64,000 bases of DNA. Source: Bacteroidetes bacterium ADurb.Bin302 (GTDB taxonomy: Bacteria > Bacteroidota > Bacteroidia > Bacteroidales > Paludibacteraceae). This document shows positions 16,719 through 28,258 of the stretch, piece after piece (the stretch's first letter is position 1; the number at the start of each line of letters is the position of its first letter). A program made the position numbers and the translations under genes. Below the pieces are notes generated by a model, which was not told where the DNA came from, ran no database searches, and saw nothing but the letters and a program-made list of their open reading frames with translations. The stretch covers positions 1 through 64,000 of the forward strand of contig MWBK01000061.1 in the NCBI GenBank assembly GCA_002069025.1, read 5' to 3'.

Positions 16719-17702
16719 CTACCTCCCTATTTCGTTTTCAATAATATCCGTCATTACGTCTTTAATATCCAAACCGGCAGCACGAACTTGCTGTGGGACA
16801 AAACTTGTAGCAGTCATTCCTGGTGTCGTGTTTGCTTCCAGGACATACGGAACACCGTCTTCACTAACTATATAGTCAATGCGTACAATGCCTTTGCATC
16901 CCAATATATCGTAATATTTTGCTGTTTGAGCTTGGATTTCGGCTGTCAGTTCGGGAGACAAGCGCGCAGGAGTAATTTCTTGCACTTGACCATTGTATTT
17001 AGCATCATAATCAAAAAACTCATTTGATGTTACAACCTCTGTCAAAGGGAAAACAACTGTTTTGCTTTTTGTTTTATACATACCGCAAGTTAGCTCCGTG
17101 CCTTTTAAGAAAGATTCAACAATAACCTCATCACCCTCTTGAAAAGCCATATCAATAGCCGGTATAATTGTTTCTTCGGCCTTTACTTTAGTAACTCCGA
17201 AGCTACTACCTCCAACATTTGATTTTACGAAACAAGGTAAGCCTAATTGAGATATAATATTTTTTGCATCAAACTCATTCCCTTTACGTATCAAAATAGA
17301 TTTTGCAGTTTTAGCACCAAAGGCTTGCAAGTATCTGTTACATGCAAATTTATTGAAAGTCATTGAGGCTGCTAATACACCACAACAAGAGTATTTTAAA
17401 CCCAACAAATCAAAATATCCTTGCAAAATTCCGTTTTCGCCGGGTGTTCCGTGAATTGTTATGTACGCAAAATCAAAATTATGTTTCTTGCCGTCAGACG
17501 ACACATAAGAAAAGTCATTTTTGTCAATCGGATATTTTTCTGTTTCAGATAATTCTGCTTGCCATGCCTTTTTTGTAATAGTTACAACTGTCGTTTCGTA
17601 CCTATCTGCATCAATAAAAGATTTGATTCCTTGTGCACTTCTTAAAGACACACCAAACTCTGAAGAGTCACCTCCGGCTACAATTGCAATCTGTGGTTTC
17701 AT
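16719..17702 (-). CDS. ddl: D-alanine--D-alanine ligase
   Basis: ATP-grasp enzyme making the D-Ala-D-Ala dipeptide of peptidoglycan precursors. The N-terminal motif IAVAGGDSSEFGVSLRSA, the HGTPGENG loop (about residues 86-93), KSNVGGSSFGVTKV (ATP-grasp loop) and the C-terminal VLEANTTPGMT metal/phosphate-binding motif are all present. The residue in the ligand-specificity loop sequence is ELTCGMY. Length 327 is normal. It is the first gene of a two-gene operon and diverges from gyrB. Confidence 0.96.
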   Translation of the reverse strand: MKPQIAIVAGGDSSEFGVSLRSAQGIKSFIDADRYETTVVTITKKAWQAELSETEKYPIDKNDFSYVSSDGKKHNFDFAYITIHGTPGENGILQGYFDLLGLKYSCCGVLAASMTFNKFACNRYLQAFGAKTAKSILIRKGNEFDAKNIISQLGLPCFVKSNVGGSSFGVTKVKAEETIIPAIDMAFQEGDEVIVESFLKGTELTCGMYKTKSKTVVFPLTEVVTSNEFFDYDAKYNGQVQEITPARLSPELTAEIQAQTAKYYDILGCKGIVRIDYIVSEDGVPYVLEANTTPGMTATSFVPQQVRAAGLDIKDVMTDIIENEIGR

Positions 17703-17860
17703 AACAATTTTATACTAAATTGATTGTTAACAATCTTGAGTCAAACAAAGTTTCAAAAATACTACAATTTTTTCAATACAATAGGCATATTTTGTCATCT
17801 TTTTTGTTATTTGTAGATTAATTAGAATCCTAAAAGTTTCGTCCTCTCATACTTTTTTTG

Positions 17861-17868
17861 TAAATTTG
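17861..17868 (+). promoter_or_regulatory. -7 box upstream of gyrB
   Basis: TAAATTTG at 17861-17868, 54 bases before the gyrB ATG at 17923. The -33 region (TTTCG near 17837) is imperfect. Confidence 0.4.
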
Positions 17869-17919
17869 TACGTTTATTGAGCATTGAAATTAATACTAAT
17901 TTTTATTACAATCAGATAA

Positions 17920-19887
<1,968 letters not shown>

Positions 19888-19893
19888 TAGGAT

Positions 19894-20448
19894 ATGAATA
19901 TTTGCGTTTTTTGCTCATCAAGTGATAAAATTGCCGATTCTTACGCAGAGTCTGCGGAACAACTAGGCAAATGGATTGGGCTTAATAGTCACACATTGGT
20001 ATACGGAGGTGCCTCTAAAGGTTTAATGGAAGTCTGTGCCAAATCTGTATTCGAAAATGGGGGAGACGTTATAAGTATAATCCCGCATTTTGTTGATAGC
20101 AGAGGTATTGTTAGTCAATATGCAGGACAGGTTTTCAGAGTTGACAACCTTGCCCAACGCAAAGAAATGATGCAGGAATATGCTGATGCATTTGTAGTTC
20201 TTCCCGGTGGCATAGGCACTTTAGACGAGTTATTCAGTGCATTAGCCTGTTGTGTAGTTGGAGAGATTTCAAAACCCATAATCATTTTGAATCAAAATGG
20301 CATCTACGAGAATCTGCAACAGCAAATAATTCGCATGACCCAAGAAGGCTTTATCCCAAAAGAGCCTCAATTTGAAGCTCAATTTGTGGAAAATGTTGAA
20401 CTTTGCATAAAAGCATTATCATTCATTGATTCAGAAAACCAACAATAA
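19894..20448 (+). CDS. LOG family Rossmann-fold protein (TIGR00730; nucleotide 5'-monophosphate phosphoribohydrolase)
   Basis: A 184-residue protein with the LOG signature PGGIGTLDELF (about residues 108-118) and the nucleotide-binding GGASKGLM near residue 42. Family members hydrolyse the N-glycosidic bond of (modified) AMP; in bacteria the natural substrate is often unclear. It sits 6 bases after gyrB. Confidence 0.9.
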   Translation: MNICVFCSSSDKIADSYAESAEQLGKWIGLNSHTLVYGGASKGLMEVCAKSVFENGGDVISIIPHFVDSRGIVSQYAGQVFRVDNLAQRKEMMQEYADAFVVLPGGIGTLDELFSALACCVVGEISKPIIILNQNGIYENLQQQIIRMTQEGFIPKEPQFEAQFVENVELCIKALSFIDSENQQ

Positions 20449-20461
20449 AAAAATTGACGAA

Positions 20462-21067
20462 ATGAAGTTTACATCATTATGCACCGAAATATTTAGTCAG
20501 TCTATTAATAACTACCATAAAACCGATAATGTTGATGCTAGTATATACAATCCTTATCCTAGCAAATCCATAGAATATTATCTTTATTTAAAAAATTGGA
20601 TTGATACAGTTCAATGGCATTTAGAAGATATAATAAGGGATCCGAATATCGAAGCTCGTGAAGCCTTAGCCATTAAACGCCGCATTGACAAGTCAAATCA
20701 AGATAGAACAGACCTGGTAGAATTGATTGATAGCTATTTTCTAGACTTATACAAAGATGTAAAACACTTAGATAGTGCTACTATCAACACAGAAAGTCCG
20801 GCATGGGCAATCGATCGATTGTCGATCTTAGCTCTCAAAATATATCACATGAAACAAGAAACCTTGCGTTCCGACTCATCTGCAGATCATAAAAAGCAGT
20901 GCGAATGCAAGTTAGCCATACTAAATCAGCAAAACATAGATCTACAAACGGCTATTGACCAATTATTAGAAGATATCGCATCAGGACGAAAATTCATGAA
21001 AGTATACAAACAAATGAAAATGTATAACGACCCTGAATTGAATCCTACACTATACGGCAATAAATAG
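20462..21067 (+). CDS. DUF4254 domain protein
   Basis: A 201-residue helical soluble protein of the DUF4254 family, found in Bacteroidota next to lipopolysaccharide glycosyltransferase genes, as here. The frame is open to a TTG at 20426, but that overlaps the preceding gene; ATG at 20462 (MKFTSLCTEIFSQSIN) is the better start. It lies 2 bases before a GT9 glycosyltransferase. Function is not established. Confidence 0.8.
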   Translation: MKFTSLCTEIFSQSINNYHKTDNVDASIYNPYPSKSIEYYLYLKNWIDTVQWHLEDIIRDPNIEAREALAIKRRIDKSNQDRTDLVELIDSYFLDLYKDVKHLDSATINTESPAWAIDRLSILALKIYHMKQETLRSDSSADHKKQCECKLAILNQQNIDLQTAIDQLLEDIASGRKFMKVYKQMKMYNDPELNPTLYGNK

Positions 21068-21069
21068 AA

Positions 21070-22083
21070 ATGGCACGAATCCTTGTAATTCGGTTTGCAT
21101 CCTTGGGAGATATCGCTATATCAATACCTCCGGTATTAGCTTTTGCAGAGCAATATCCAAATCACGAGTTATTTTATTTGAGCAATAAGCGATTCGCATC
21201 TCTATTTGAAACTATGCCTGATAACGTACACTTTATTGGTGCCGATTTAAAAGGAGAACACTCTTCTTTATATGGATTATATAAACTCGCTAAAGAATTT
21301 AGGAAACTGAAGATTGACTATGTTGCTGATTTTCATAATGTTATAAAAAGCCAATTTATCTGCAGTATATTGAGATTATCCGGAATTAAAATTGCATCAC
21401 GCAAGAAAGATAAAATAAGCAGATTAAAACTATTGCACAGACATGGAAAAGCCATCTATGATTTAAAATCGTATCACGAACGATATGCAGATGTTTTCGC
21501 AGATTTATCTCTCCCTATAAAACTGAAGTTCCAAAAACTTAATATACCATCACCAATAATTAAGCCTGAAAACGAAAAGTGGATAGGTATAGCTCCATTC
21601 TCTGCACACAAAGGCAAAATATATCCAATAGAAAAAATAGAAGAAATTGTTGCATACTATTCATCAAAGGCCAATATAAAACTTTTCTTGTTTGGAGGTG
21701 GTAAGTATGAATCTTCTGTATTTGAGAAATGGATTGATACATATAAAACTCCTTTTTCAATGGTAGGCAAATACGAACTACAAGAAGAGCTTGGAGTTAT
21801 GGGAAAATTAGATGTAATGGTCTCTATGGATTCTGCAAATATGCATCTCGCAGCATTAATGAATACAACTGTAATCTCTATATGGGGACCATCGCATCCT
21901 GCTATAGGATTCAGACCGTGGAATCAGAATAAAGACACCTTTATACAAATAGACCTGCCATGCAGACCATGCTCAGAATGGGGTGCAAAACCATGCAAAA
22001 GTGGTGATTTTGCTTGTATGCAAGGTATAAAAGTTCAAACTATTACAAATAAAATTGATAGTCTGATATATGGCAAAAATTAA
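21070..22083 (+). CDS. glycosyltransferase family 9 (heptosyltransferase-like)
   Basis: GT-B fold enzyme of family 9, which transfers ADP-heptose or a similar sugar during lipopolysaccharide core assembly on the cytoplasmic face of the inner membrane. The N-terminus ARILVIRFASLGDIAISIP is the GT9 signature, and the C-terminal donor site is present as MVSMDSANMHLAALMNT and IWGPSHP (about residues 250-280). The C-terminal PCRPCSEWGAKPCKSGDFACM cluster is typical of GT9. It overlaps the next glycosyltransferase by 14 bases. Confidence 0.92.
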   Translation: MARILVIRFASLGDIAISIPPVLAFAEQYPNHELFYLSNKRFASLFETMPDNVHFIGADLKGEHSSLYGLYKLAKEFRKLKIDYVADFHNVIKSQFICSILRLSGIKIASRKKDKISRLKLLHRHGKAIYDLKSYHERYADVFADLSLPIKLKFQKLNIPSPIIKPENEKWIGIAPFSAHKGKIYPIEKIEEIVAYYSSKANIKLFLFGGGKYESSVFEKWIDTYKTPFSMVGKYELQEELGVMGKLDVMVSMDSANMHLAALMNTTVISIWGPSHPAIGFRPWNQNKDTFIQIDLPCRPCSEWGAKPCKSGDFACMQGIKVQTITNKIDSLIYGKN

Positions 22084-23149
22084 TAAGAAACGTATACTTA
22101 TTGACCTTTACATGATCAAACACCCGAATTGCGGATTTGGTCAGATTGCTATTAATTATGCAAAATACTTTCTTAACGAATACCATGCCGGCGAAGACTT
22201 TGATATTTATCTGTTAGTTCCAAAACAATATATAGGAGCTTTTGGTACAGAAGTTAAATATATAAATGCAGTATGGTGGAAAAAAATTTTTAAGAAATGT
22301 ATCCCATTTATGGACATTTGGCATTCCACAAATCAAATACCAAGATTTATGCCATACGCCAAAAAAACAAAATATTTGCTCACACTGCACGATTTTAACC
22401 ACGAATACGAAAAAAAAGGTGCAGCATTGCGGCATAGTAGGAGACACTGGGCTGCACTAATTAAACGTTCGGACCTAATTGTATGTATATCGCAGTTTAC
22501 CGCAGCAGAAACAAAGAAATACGCTAATATCGAAGGTAAACCAAACCCTATGGTAATTCTAAACGGAGTTGAGCAATTTGACAACCAAATTGCTAGCAAA
22601 CCAACAAGCATCGTTTCTGATAAGCCGTTTTTCTTCAGCATAGGTGAAATGAGGGCTAAGAAAAACTTTCACGTATTACTTGATATGATGAAATTGATGC
22701 CTGACAAGCAATTATATCTTGCAGGTTCTCCTACTACAGAATATGCTGCATTATTAAGCAAACGCATTCAAGATGAGCATATTGACAATGTAAAAATGTT
22801 GGGTAGAATAAGTGATGAGGAACGTATTTGGCTATATGCAAATTGTGAAGCATTCGTATTTCCTTCTTTGTTTGAAGGCTTTGGATTACCCATTATTGAG
22901 GCTATGCAATTTGGGAAGCCTGTATTTTCATCTACCTTTACAAGTTTAAAAGAAATTGGTGGAGAATATGCTTTCTTTTGGCAGAATTTTGATGCAAAAA
23001 CAATGTCTGAAACTGTTAGGAATGGTCTTGAAACATTTAAAAACGACAATACTCTAGCAGAAAAAGAGAAAGAATATGCTGCCGGTTTTTCTTATCAAAA
23101 GAATATTGAAAGCTACTTAAAGCTCTATCGAGAATTGCTTGCTGATTGA
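22070..23149 (+). CDS. glycosyltransferase family 4
   Basis: GT-B glycosyltransferase with the GT4 donor-binding motif FVFPSLFEGFGLPIIEAMQFGKPV (E-x7-E arrangement) at about residues 260-285, and an N-terminal acceptor domain starting RILIDLYMIKHPNCGFGQ. It follows GT9 with a 14-base overlap and probably acts in the same lipopolysaccharide core pathway. Its 3' end overlaps, tail to tail, the O-antigen ligase-like gene by 25 bases. Confidence 0.9.
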   Translation: MAKINKKRILIDLYMIKHPNCGFGQIAINYAKYFLNEYHAGEDFDIYLLVPKQYIGAFGTEVKYINAVWWKKIFKKCIPFMDIWHSTNQIPRFMPYAKKTKYLLTLHDFNHEYEKKGAALRHSRRHWAALIKRSDLIVCISQFTAAETKKYANIEGKPNPMVILNGVEQFDNQIASKPTSIVSDKPFFFSIGEMRAKKNFHVLLDMMKLMPDKQLYLAGSPTTEYAALLSKRIQDEHIDNVKMLGRISDEERIWLYANCEAFVFPSLFEGFGLPIIEAMQFGKPVFSSTFTSLKEIGGEYAFFWQNFDAKTMSETVRNGLETFKNDNTLAEKEKEYAAGFSYQKNIESYLKLYRELLAD

Positions 23150-24552
23150 GGACACAACAGAAAGACAAAAGCCAAAAAAAACATTGTTCCTTTGGGCAAA
23201 TAAAAGGGCATCTCTATTTGCATTATCATAAAAAATATCACCATAAAAACCAGTAATGGATAGTTATGACGTTTTATGGATATAACAAACAGATAAATAG
23301 TCATAGCTAAAGATAGTAACACTCCGACTATACCGGTCTGCATCAAATCTCCTATAAATTGATGATGAGGATTTGCCAATCCTACATATGCAAATTCATA
23401 GCCTAATGAATGTGCGAATTCTTCCGAATCCATTATAGCTCTTATTCCCTCAACGCCTGTTCCCAAAAGGTAATTAGTTTTTATGTATGCGAACGCTGTG
23501 CCAAAATTCTGCACACGAGCGGTATCTTTAAAAAATGATTCAATAAAAGGACTAGCAAAATACATAGCTATTACAAGCATAATAAAAGACAAGGAGGTCC
23601 CGAATATTATCAGCTTTTTGTGACGCCTTAAAAGATATGCAATACCTAAAACAAACACTAAAAACCAAGTAATAATACCTATGCGAGATTGGGTTATTAA
23701 CACCAAAACCAGTGACATACAAGTATATATTGCTAATTCTATAGTGTTAACACGCGAAATATCCAGCTTTTTTTGCCACATATAAAATCCACAAGCCAAA
23801 GCAAATAAATAGGCTACCGCATTATATGTAGGATGATAATAATTAGACCACGCAAATATGTAATCGTAAACGGCAATATCATTAAACGTCGCTTTTTTAA
23901 TTACAAACCAATCGCTTATCGGCATATTTAAATATACACTTTGAGCTATCCAGCAACATAATGATATACCTACAAATACGAACATAAACCTAAAAAATAA
24001 AAGCAAAATCATGTCTCGCATATTTTGTTTTATTTCTATTAAACAAAATACTATTGGTACAACTAAAAACAACAAATACACAAATAGTAATCTATTAAGA
24101 CCTTTGTTAAATTCAGGCATCCATATTAAACTAATTAAATGCCAAGAAAAATACATTACAGCAAGCCAAAACATAAAATCAGGAATCCGAAAATGCTTAT
24201 TCCTGATGCCATAATAAATCGCATATAAAGCGAATAAAACAAATGTCTGCCACTCTAAGTGTATTGTAAAATTTAGAGCGAGAATCCATATTGATAAAAA
24301 TGCGTATAAGATCTTAGTCTGAAGATTAAACTCTTTGAATGGAGGATAAAAGGAAATCCATAATAATGATGACGATATAATGAACATGGCTATCGCTGCA
24401 TCATAAAAAAAAGCATATTGCTGCTTAATATTATAAAACGCGTTGCTTGGGAATGCTAATTGTAGTACGAATTCCAAGCATAGCAACAATAAAACAAGGA
24501 TTTGAGGAATAAATACTAAGTATTTACTCATAGTAGTTTTATTACAACACAT
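23125..24552 (-). CDS. O-antigen ligase-like (Wzy_C) membrane protein
   Basis: A 475-residue protein with about 11-12 membrane segments and a large periplasmic loop around residues 330-390 holding the Wzy_C/WaaL-like motifs (SRIGIITWFLV, then GLANPHHQFIGDLMQTGIVG with the conserved H). Such proteins join or polymerise O-antigen on the periplasmic side of the inner membrane. The frame starts at 24552, overlapping the upstream gene by 11 bases; an in-frame ATG at 24531 (MSKYLVFIPQIL) is an equally good start. Position beside lipopolysaccharide glycosyltransferases favours a ligase. Confidence 0.82.
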   Translation of the reverse strand: MCCNKTTMSKYLVFIPQILVLLLLCLEFVLQLAFPSNAFYNIKQQYAFFYDAAIAMFIISSSLLWISFYPPFKEFNLQTKILYAFLSIWILALNFTIHLEWQTFVLFALYAIYYGIRNKHFRIPDFMFWLAVMYFSWHLISLIWMPEFNKGLNRLLFVYLLFLVVPIVFCLIEIKQNMRDMILLLFFRFMFVFVGISLCCWIAQSVYLNMPISDWFVIKKATFNDIAVYDYIFAWSNYYHPTYNAVAYLFALACGFYMWQKKLDISRVNTIELAIYTCMSLVLVLITQSRIGIITWFLVFVLGIAYLLRRHKKLIIFGTSLSFIMLVIAMYFASPFIESFFKDTARVQNFGTAFAYIKTNYLLGTGVEGIRAIMDSEEFAHSLGYEFAYVGLANPHHQFIGDLMQTGIVGVLLSLAMTIYLFVISIKRHNYPLLVFMVIFFMIMQIEMPFYLPKGTMFFLAFVFLLCPQSASNSR

Positions 24553-25375
24553 TCTTAAATCTCTCAGGTATATTTACAACCAAATGCCAACAAGCCATTG
24601 ATGGTTTATTTAGTGCATATATAGGACGACAAATTGTTTGAAATATTCGGGCTATGGGTAAATATTTATCACCATTTTTGGCTGTTTTGTTTGTTACAAA
24701 ATTAATCGTTCTAAAACGCTTTTTTATATGCCTAGTCCAGCCTGCCGCCATTCTGTCTTTATCCGAAAATCTACTTTCAAGTATGTTTTTATCAAAACAT
24801 CCAAAATGAAATAAATAGAGATTCGCATCTATATGAAAATTATGCCCTTTAACACGATGAAAACCTGATCCCCAACGTAGCGGTTTGGAAACTATAACCG
24901 GTTTAGTATATCGCGACGACACAAATGCGTAACTTCTTTGCTGTAAAAATAATTTGCCTCCGTCTATCTCTGATTCTTTATTCAAATTTTGACCTACATC
25001 CATTCCTAAACCTGACATACAAACGGGGCAATCAATTTGATTTAGGTATTCTGCTAATGTACAATTACATTTAGGATCTACCACTAAATACTCATCTGTA
25101 TCTGTGCCAACTACTAAATCATATTCTTTTAATAACTGAGCAGCCTTTTGCGATAATATAAGTATTCGCATCTTATCTGCAGCAACAATATGTCCGGTAA
25201 TTCTTGGATATTTTATAACATTTGTTTTTCCCAAATTAGCAGGAATAGATTGATCTTCTCCGTCGAGTAAAATGTATATATTCTCTTCTCCGAAACAATT
25301 TCCGTAGTAATTTATCCATTTTTCAAGAAAAAATTCATCATTTCTCGCCATTGTTATGGCGCATATTTTTTTCAT
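24542..25375 (-). CDS. glycosyltransferase family 2-like (PF13704 type)
   Basis: A 277-residue GT-A-type enzyme. The N-terminus CAITMARNDEFFLEKWINYYG and the D-x-D-bearing GTDTDEYLVVDP (about residues 92-103) are typical of the Glyco_tranf_2_4 group. Expected to act in lipopolysaccharide or surface glycan synthesis with its neighbours. The ATG lies only 4 bases after a TACTTTTG -7 box on the minus strand (25387-25380), suggesting a leaderless mRNA. Confidence 0.85.
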   Translation of the reverse strand: MKKICAITMARNDEFFLEKWINYYGNCFGEENIYILLDGEDQSIPANLGKTNVIKYPRITGHIVAADKMRILILSQKAAQLLKEYDLVVGTDTDEYLVVDPKCNCTLAEYLNQIDCPVCMSGLGMDVGQNLNKESEIDGGKLFLQQRSYAFVSSRYTKPVIVSKPLRWGSGFHRVKGHNFHIDANLYLFHFGCFDKNILESRFSDKDRMAAGWTRHIKKRFRTINFVTNKTAKNGDKYLPIARIFQTICRPIYALNKPSMACWHLVVNIPERFKNVL

Positions 25376-25379
25376 GACA

Positions 25380-25412
25380 CAAAAGTAAGGATTTTTTTAC
25401 TACTTTTGCAAA
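25380..25412. promoter_or_regulatory. divergent promoter region with inverted TACTTTTG boxes
   Basis: Minus strand: TTTG at 25412-25409, 21-base spacer, TACTTTTG at 25387-25380 for the glycosyltransferase. Plus strand: TACTTTTG at 25401-25408 for the prenyl synthase. The two -7 boxes are back-to-back inverted copies separated by 13 bases, and the minus -33 overlaps the plus start region. Confidence 0.65.
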
Positions 25413-25429
25413 TTCTATTTAAGAATCGT

Positions 25430-26392
25430 ATGGCGATACCAGCGCAAATAAAACTTCCTATACAAGACTCCTTTGCATTATACGAAGAGGCCTACGCAAA
25501 ATCTTTACATTCAAAAGATGCAATCCTTATGCCTTTAATAGAACACTTACGCCAATCAAGCGGTAAACAGATGCGTCCTATTTTGGTTTTGTTATGCGCA
25601 AAGTTATGTGGTATTGTTACACAAAACACCTTACATGCAGCAATTGCATTAGAGTTACTTCATGTTGCCAGCTTAATACACGATGATGTTGTTGATGAGT
25701 CTGATAAACGTAGAGGCTACGCTTCGATACGCGCCAAATTCAATAACAAAATTGCAGTTTTAGGAGGTGACTTCATTCTTTCATCTGCCCTATCGGAAGC
25801 TGCATCCACCGAAAGTACAGCAATTATTAAGGTTATTGCCGGACTGGGTAAAAATCTAAGTGAAGGTGAATTATTACAATTAGAAACCATAAATGAAAAT
25901 CACTCGAACGAAAAAAAGTATTTTGATATAATTAGCCGAAAGACAGCAGCTCTTTTTGCAGCATGCGCAAGACTTGGTTTTATTTCATCTACAAATACTG
26001 ATATTGAGACAGAACAGAAGATCGTATCTATTGGCGAGATTATTGGAACATGCTTCCAATTAAAAGATGATATTTTTGATTACGAAGCTAGCGATAAAAT
26101 TGGCAAACCAACCGGTATTGATCTTGCCGAGGGTAAGCTTACCCTTCCTTTGATTCATGTAATAGAGAATTCTTCTGATGCAGAAAAGCAACGCATTAAA
26201 GAAGCTATTGAAAATAAAGAAATAATTTATCTACAAGACTTAGCTCACCAAAAAGGAGGAATCAATTACGCAATAAAAAAGTTGCACGAACTACAAGAAA
26301 ATGCTCTTTCTATATTAAATGAATTCCCGGAAAGCCCTGCAAGAACTGCAATTAGGGCTTATACCGAATACGTAGTTGACAGAAAATTATAA
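25430..26392 (+). CDS. polyprenyl synthetase (long-chain type)
   Basis: Trans-prenyl diphosphate synthase with DDxxD motifs in LIHDDVVDESDKRRG (near residue 80) and FQLKDDIFDYEASD (near 210). Small residues before the first motif (LLHVASLIHDD) suggest a longer product than the enzyme at 15736-16716, plausibly the octaprenyl-type chain used for menaquinone. The frame is open to a TTG at 25406, but that TTG is part of the -7 box; ATG at 25430 (MAIPAQIKLPI) is the supported start, giving 320 residues. Monocistronic on the plus strand. Confidence 0.9.
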   Translation: MAIPAQIKLPIQDSFALYEEAYAKSLHSKDAILMPLIEHLRQSSGKQMRPILVLLCAKLCGIVTQNTLHAAIALELLHVASLIHDDVVDESDKRRGYASIRAKFNNKIAVLGGDFILSSALSEAASTESTAIIKVIAGLGKNLSEGELLQLETINENHSNEKKYFDIISRKTAALFAACARLGFISSTNTDIETEQKIVSIGEIIGTCFQLKDDIFDYEASDKIGKPTGIDLAEGKLTLPLIHVIENSSDAEKQRIKEAIENKEIIYLQDLAHQKGGINYAIKKLHELQENALSILNEFPESPARTAIRAYTEYVVDRKL

Positions 26393-26393
26393 A

Positions 26394-26422
26394 TAAAAAA
26401 AGGCGGACCCTAAGATCCGCCC
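26394..26422 (-). terminator. terminator of the RRM protein gene (also faces the prenyl synthase)
   Basis: On the minus strand GGGCGGA...TCCGCC (26422-26402) forms a 6-7 bp GC stem followed by a run of seven Ts, a good intrinsic terminator 11 bases after the RRM gene stop. The same stem could help end the plus-strand transcript. Confidence 0.85.
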
Positions 26423-26432
26423 AAGATTAAGC

Positions 26433-26678
26433 TCATTTACGTAAGTTGGCTTCTTTTATCACCATCGTGCGTCCGTCTAATTCTGTGCCATTTAATGATT
26501 CCATGGCTTTTTGGCCAGCAGCATCGTCTGAGATTTCAACGAAAGCAAAACCTTTTGATTTACCGGTTTCGCGATCTTTGATAATCTTTACTGAAACTAC
26601 TTCACCATACTCTTGCATAACTTTTGATAAGTCACTTTCCTTTAGCTTATAGCTAAGGTTTCCAATGTAAAGGTTCAT
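26433..26678 (-). CDS. RRM-type RNA-binding protein
   Basis: An 81-residue single RNA-recognition motif protein: RNP2 is LYIGNL (residues 3-8) and RNP1 is KGFAFVEI (about residues 42-49). Such small RRM proteins are abundant in Bacteroidota, where they act as general RNA-binding proteins. I use the ATG at 26678 (MNLYIGNLSYK); an upstream in-frame ATG at 26726 would add 16 hydrophobic residues not found in the family. The likely promoter is ATTG-N19-TTTCTTTG upstream (around 26769-26738), giving a 5' UTR of about 55 bases. Confidence 0.93.
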   Translation of the reverse strand: MNLYIGNLSYKLKESDLSKVMQEYGEVVSVKIIKDRETGKSKGFAFVEISDDAAGQKAMESLNGTELDGRTMVIKEANLRK

Positions 26679-26782
26679 AAAGAAAAATAGATAAATAAAT
26701 AAATGTTTCGCAATTTTGAAATTCAAAATCGCAGCGCAAAGAAAGTCATAAATTTTGGATTTACAATTTTTTCAAGGGGAAA

Positions 26783-28258
26783 TTATTGTTGTAAGACTTC
26801 CATTCTGTTAGCATCTAAGCGAATAAAAGTAAATAGCAATATCGTAAAGCCCCACATAGAAGAGCCTCCATAACTAAAAAATGGAAGCGGAATACCGATA
26901 ACAGGAACCAAGCCTATTACCATCCCTATATTGACGCAAAAATGGAAGAACAAAATACTAACTACGCTATAGCCGTAAATTCTACTGAATGGCGATCTTT
27001 GTCGCTCTGCCAGAATGATAAGCCGAATCAACAGTATAACAAACAAAGCAACAACGAAAAAGGTACCTATAAAACCTTTTTCCTCACCTATAGTACAAAA
27101 AATAAAGTCAGTGTCTTGTTCCGGTACATAATTCAGTTTTGTTTGAGTGCCATTTAAGAAACCTTTGCCTATAAATCCACCCGAACCTATTGCGATCTGC
27201 GATTGTCGTACATTATAACCTGCTCCTTGCGGATCATCTTCTAAACCTAAAACAATTTTTATACGTATTTGTTGATGAGGCTCCAAAATCTTGTTAAAAG
27301 CATAGTCTGCAGAATAACAAAGAGCAATTGTACCAATCAAAAACAAAGAAAGCATGAAATATGTTTTTCGTCTCTTGTATACGCTCCATGTAATCAATAA
27401 CAATATACTTGCAGTCATGTTCATTAGCAATATGTTCGTATGCGAAATCCACGATGCATTTATTAAATTTATAATTCCACCTATAAAATAGATTATAATA
27501 TTTATAACTATATATAATTTGATAAATGGTATATCATTCAAATAGTATTTTATAAGAATTGCGCCTATAATTATTGCAAGTACAAACACAATTATATAAC
27601 CATATCTTTCGACTGATGGCAGCTCACCAACCTCTAAAGGAATATTGTTAAACCTTAAAACTAATATAAAAAACAAAACAATAATGAACCCAAACATAAG
27701 AAATGAGCCATCCATACCTTCGCGGAATAACACTAATAAGAAAGCCGCAAAAACCAATGCAGAACCGGTTTCACTCTGCCCAACAATAATCAACATAGGC
27801 AAGCATATTATTGTTGCAATAATAGCAATATTACGAGCTTGGTGCAGATTAAACTGATAAGAACTCATGAATTTTGCCAAACACAAAGCAGTTGCGAATT
27901 TTGCAAATTCCGCCGGCTGTATACTGAAAGATCCTATTTTAATCCATGAATGTGAGCCTTTAATGTCTGGCGATATAAAAATTGTTGCAACTAGTACCAC
28001 TATCATCAGCCCATAAAATAGATAAGCTATATTGTTATAAAATTTACCATCAATAAGTAATACTAAAATCGATAAAACTGCGGCACAAGAGATCCATATC
28101 AATTGCATACCATGACGCATCGAGAAATTAAATATTTCCGGATGTTCAAAATCATAACATGCGGCGTATATTGTTACCCATCCGGCAATAACCATAACAA
28201 TATAAATTGCTATAGTCCACCAATCCAATGATTTAATCAGGCTTACTTTCCGTTCCAT
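26783..28258 (-). CDS. rodA: rod shape-determining protein RodA (SEDS glycan polymerase)
   Basis: SEDS-family peptidoglycan glycosyltransferase of the cell elongation machinery, working with PBP2. The 491-residue product has about 10-12 membrane segments and the conserved stretches GSHSWIKIGSFSIQPAEFAKFA, VRQSQIAIGSGGFIGKGFLNGTQ, LNYVPEQDTDFIFCTIGEE (the catalytic aspartate region) and IPLPFFSYGGSS. It is longer than E. coli RodA through an insertion between about residues 210 and 310, as in other Bacteroidota. It overlaps mrdA by 26 bases and is the last gene of the operon. Confidence 0.95.
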   Translation of the reverse strand: MERKVSLIKSLDWWTIAIYIVMVIAGWVTIYAACYDFEHPEIFNFSMRHGMQLIWISCAAVLSILVLLIDGKFYNNIAYLFYGLMIVVLVATIFISPDIKGSHSWIKIGSFSIQPAEFAKFATALCLAKFMSSYQFNLHQARNIAIIATIICLPMLIIVGQSETGSALVFAAFLLVLFREGMDGSFLMFGFIIVLFFILVLRFNNIPLEVGELPSVERYGYIIVFVLAIIIGAILIKYYLNDIPFIKLYIVINIIIYFIGGIINLINASWISHTNILLMNMTASILLLITWSVYKRRKTYFMLSLFLIGTIALCYSADYAFNKILEPHQQIRIKIVLGLEDDPQGAGYNVRQSQIAIGSGGFIGKGFLNGTQTKLNYVPEQDTDFIFCTIGEEKGFIGTFFVVALFVILLIRLIILAERQRSPFSRIYGYSVVSILFFHFCVNIGMVIGLVPVIGIPLPFFSYGGSSMWGFTILLFTFIRLDANRMEVLQQ

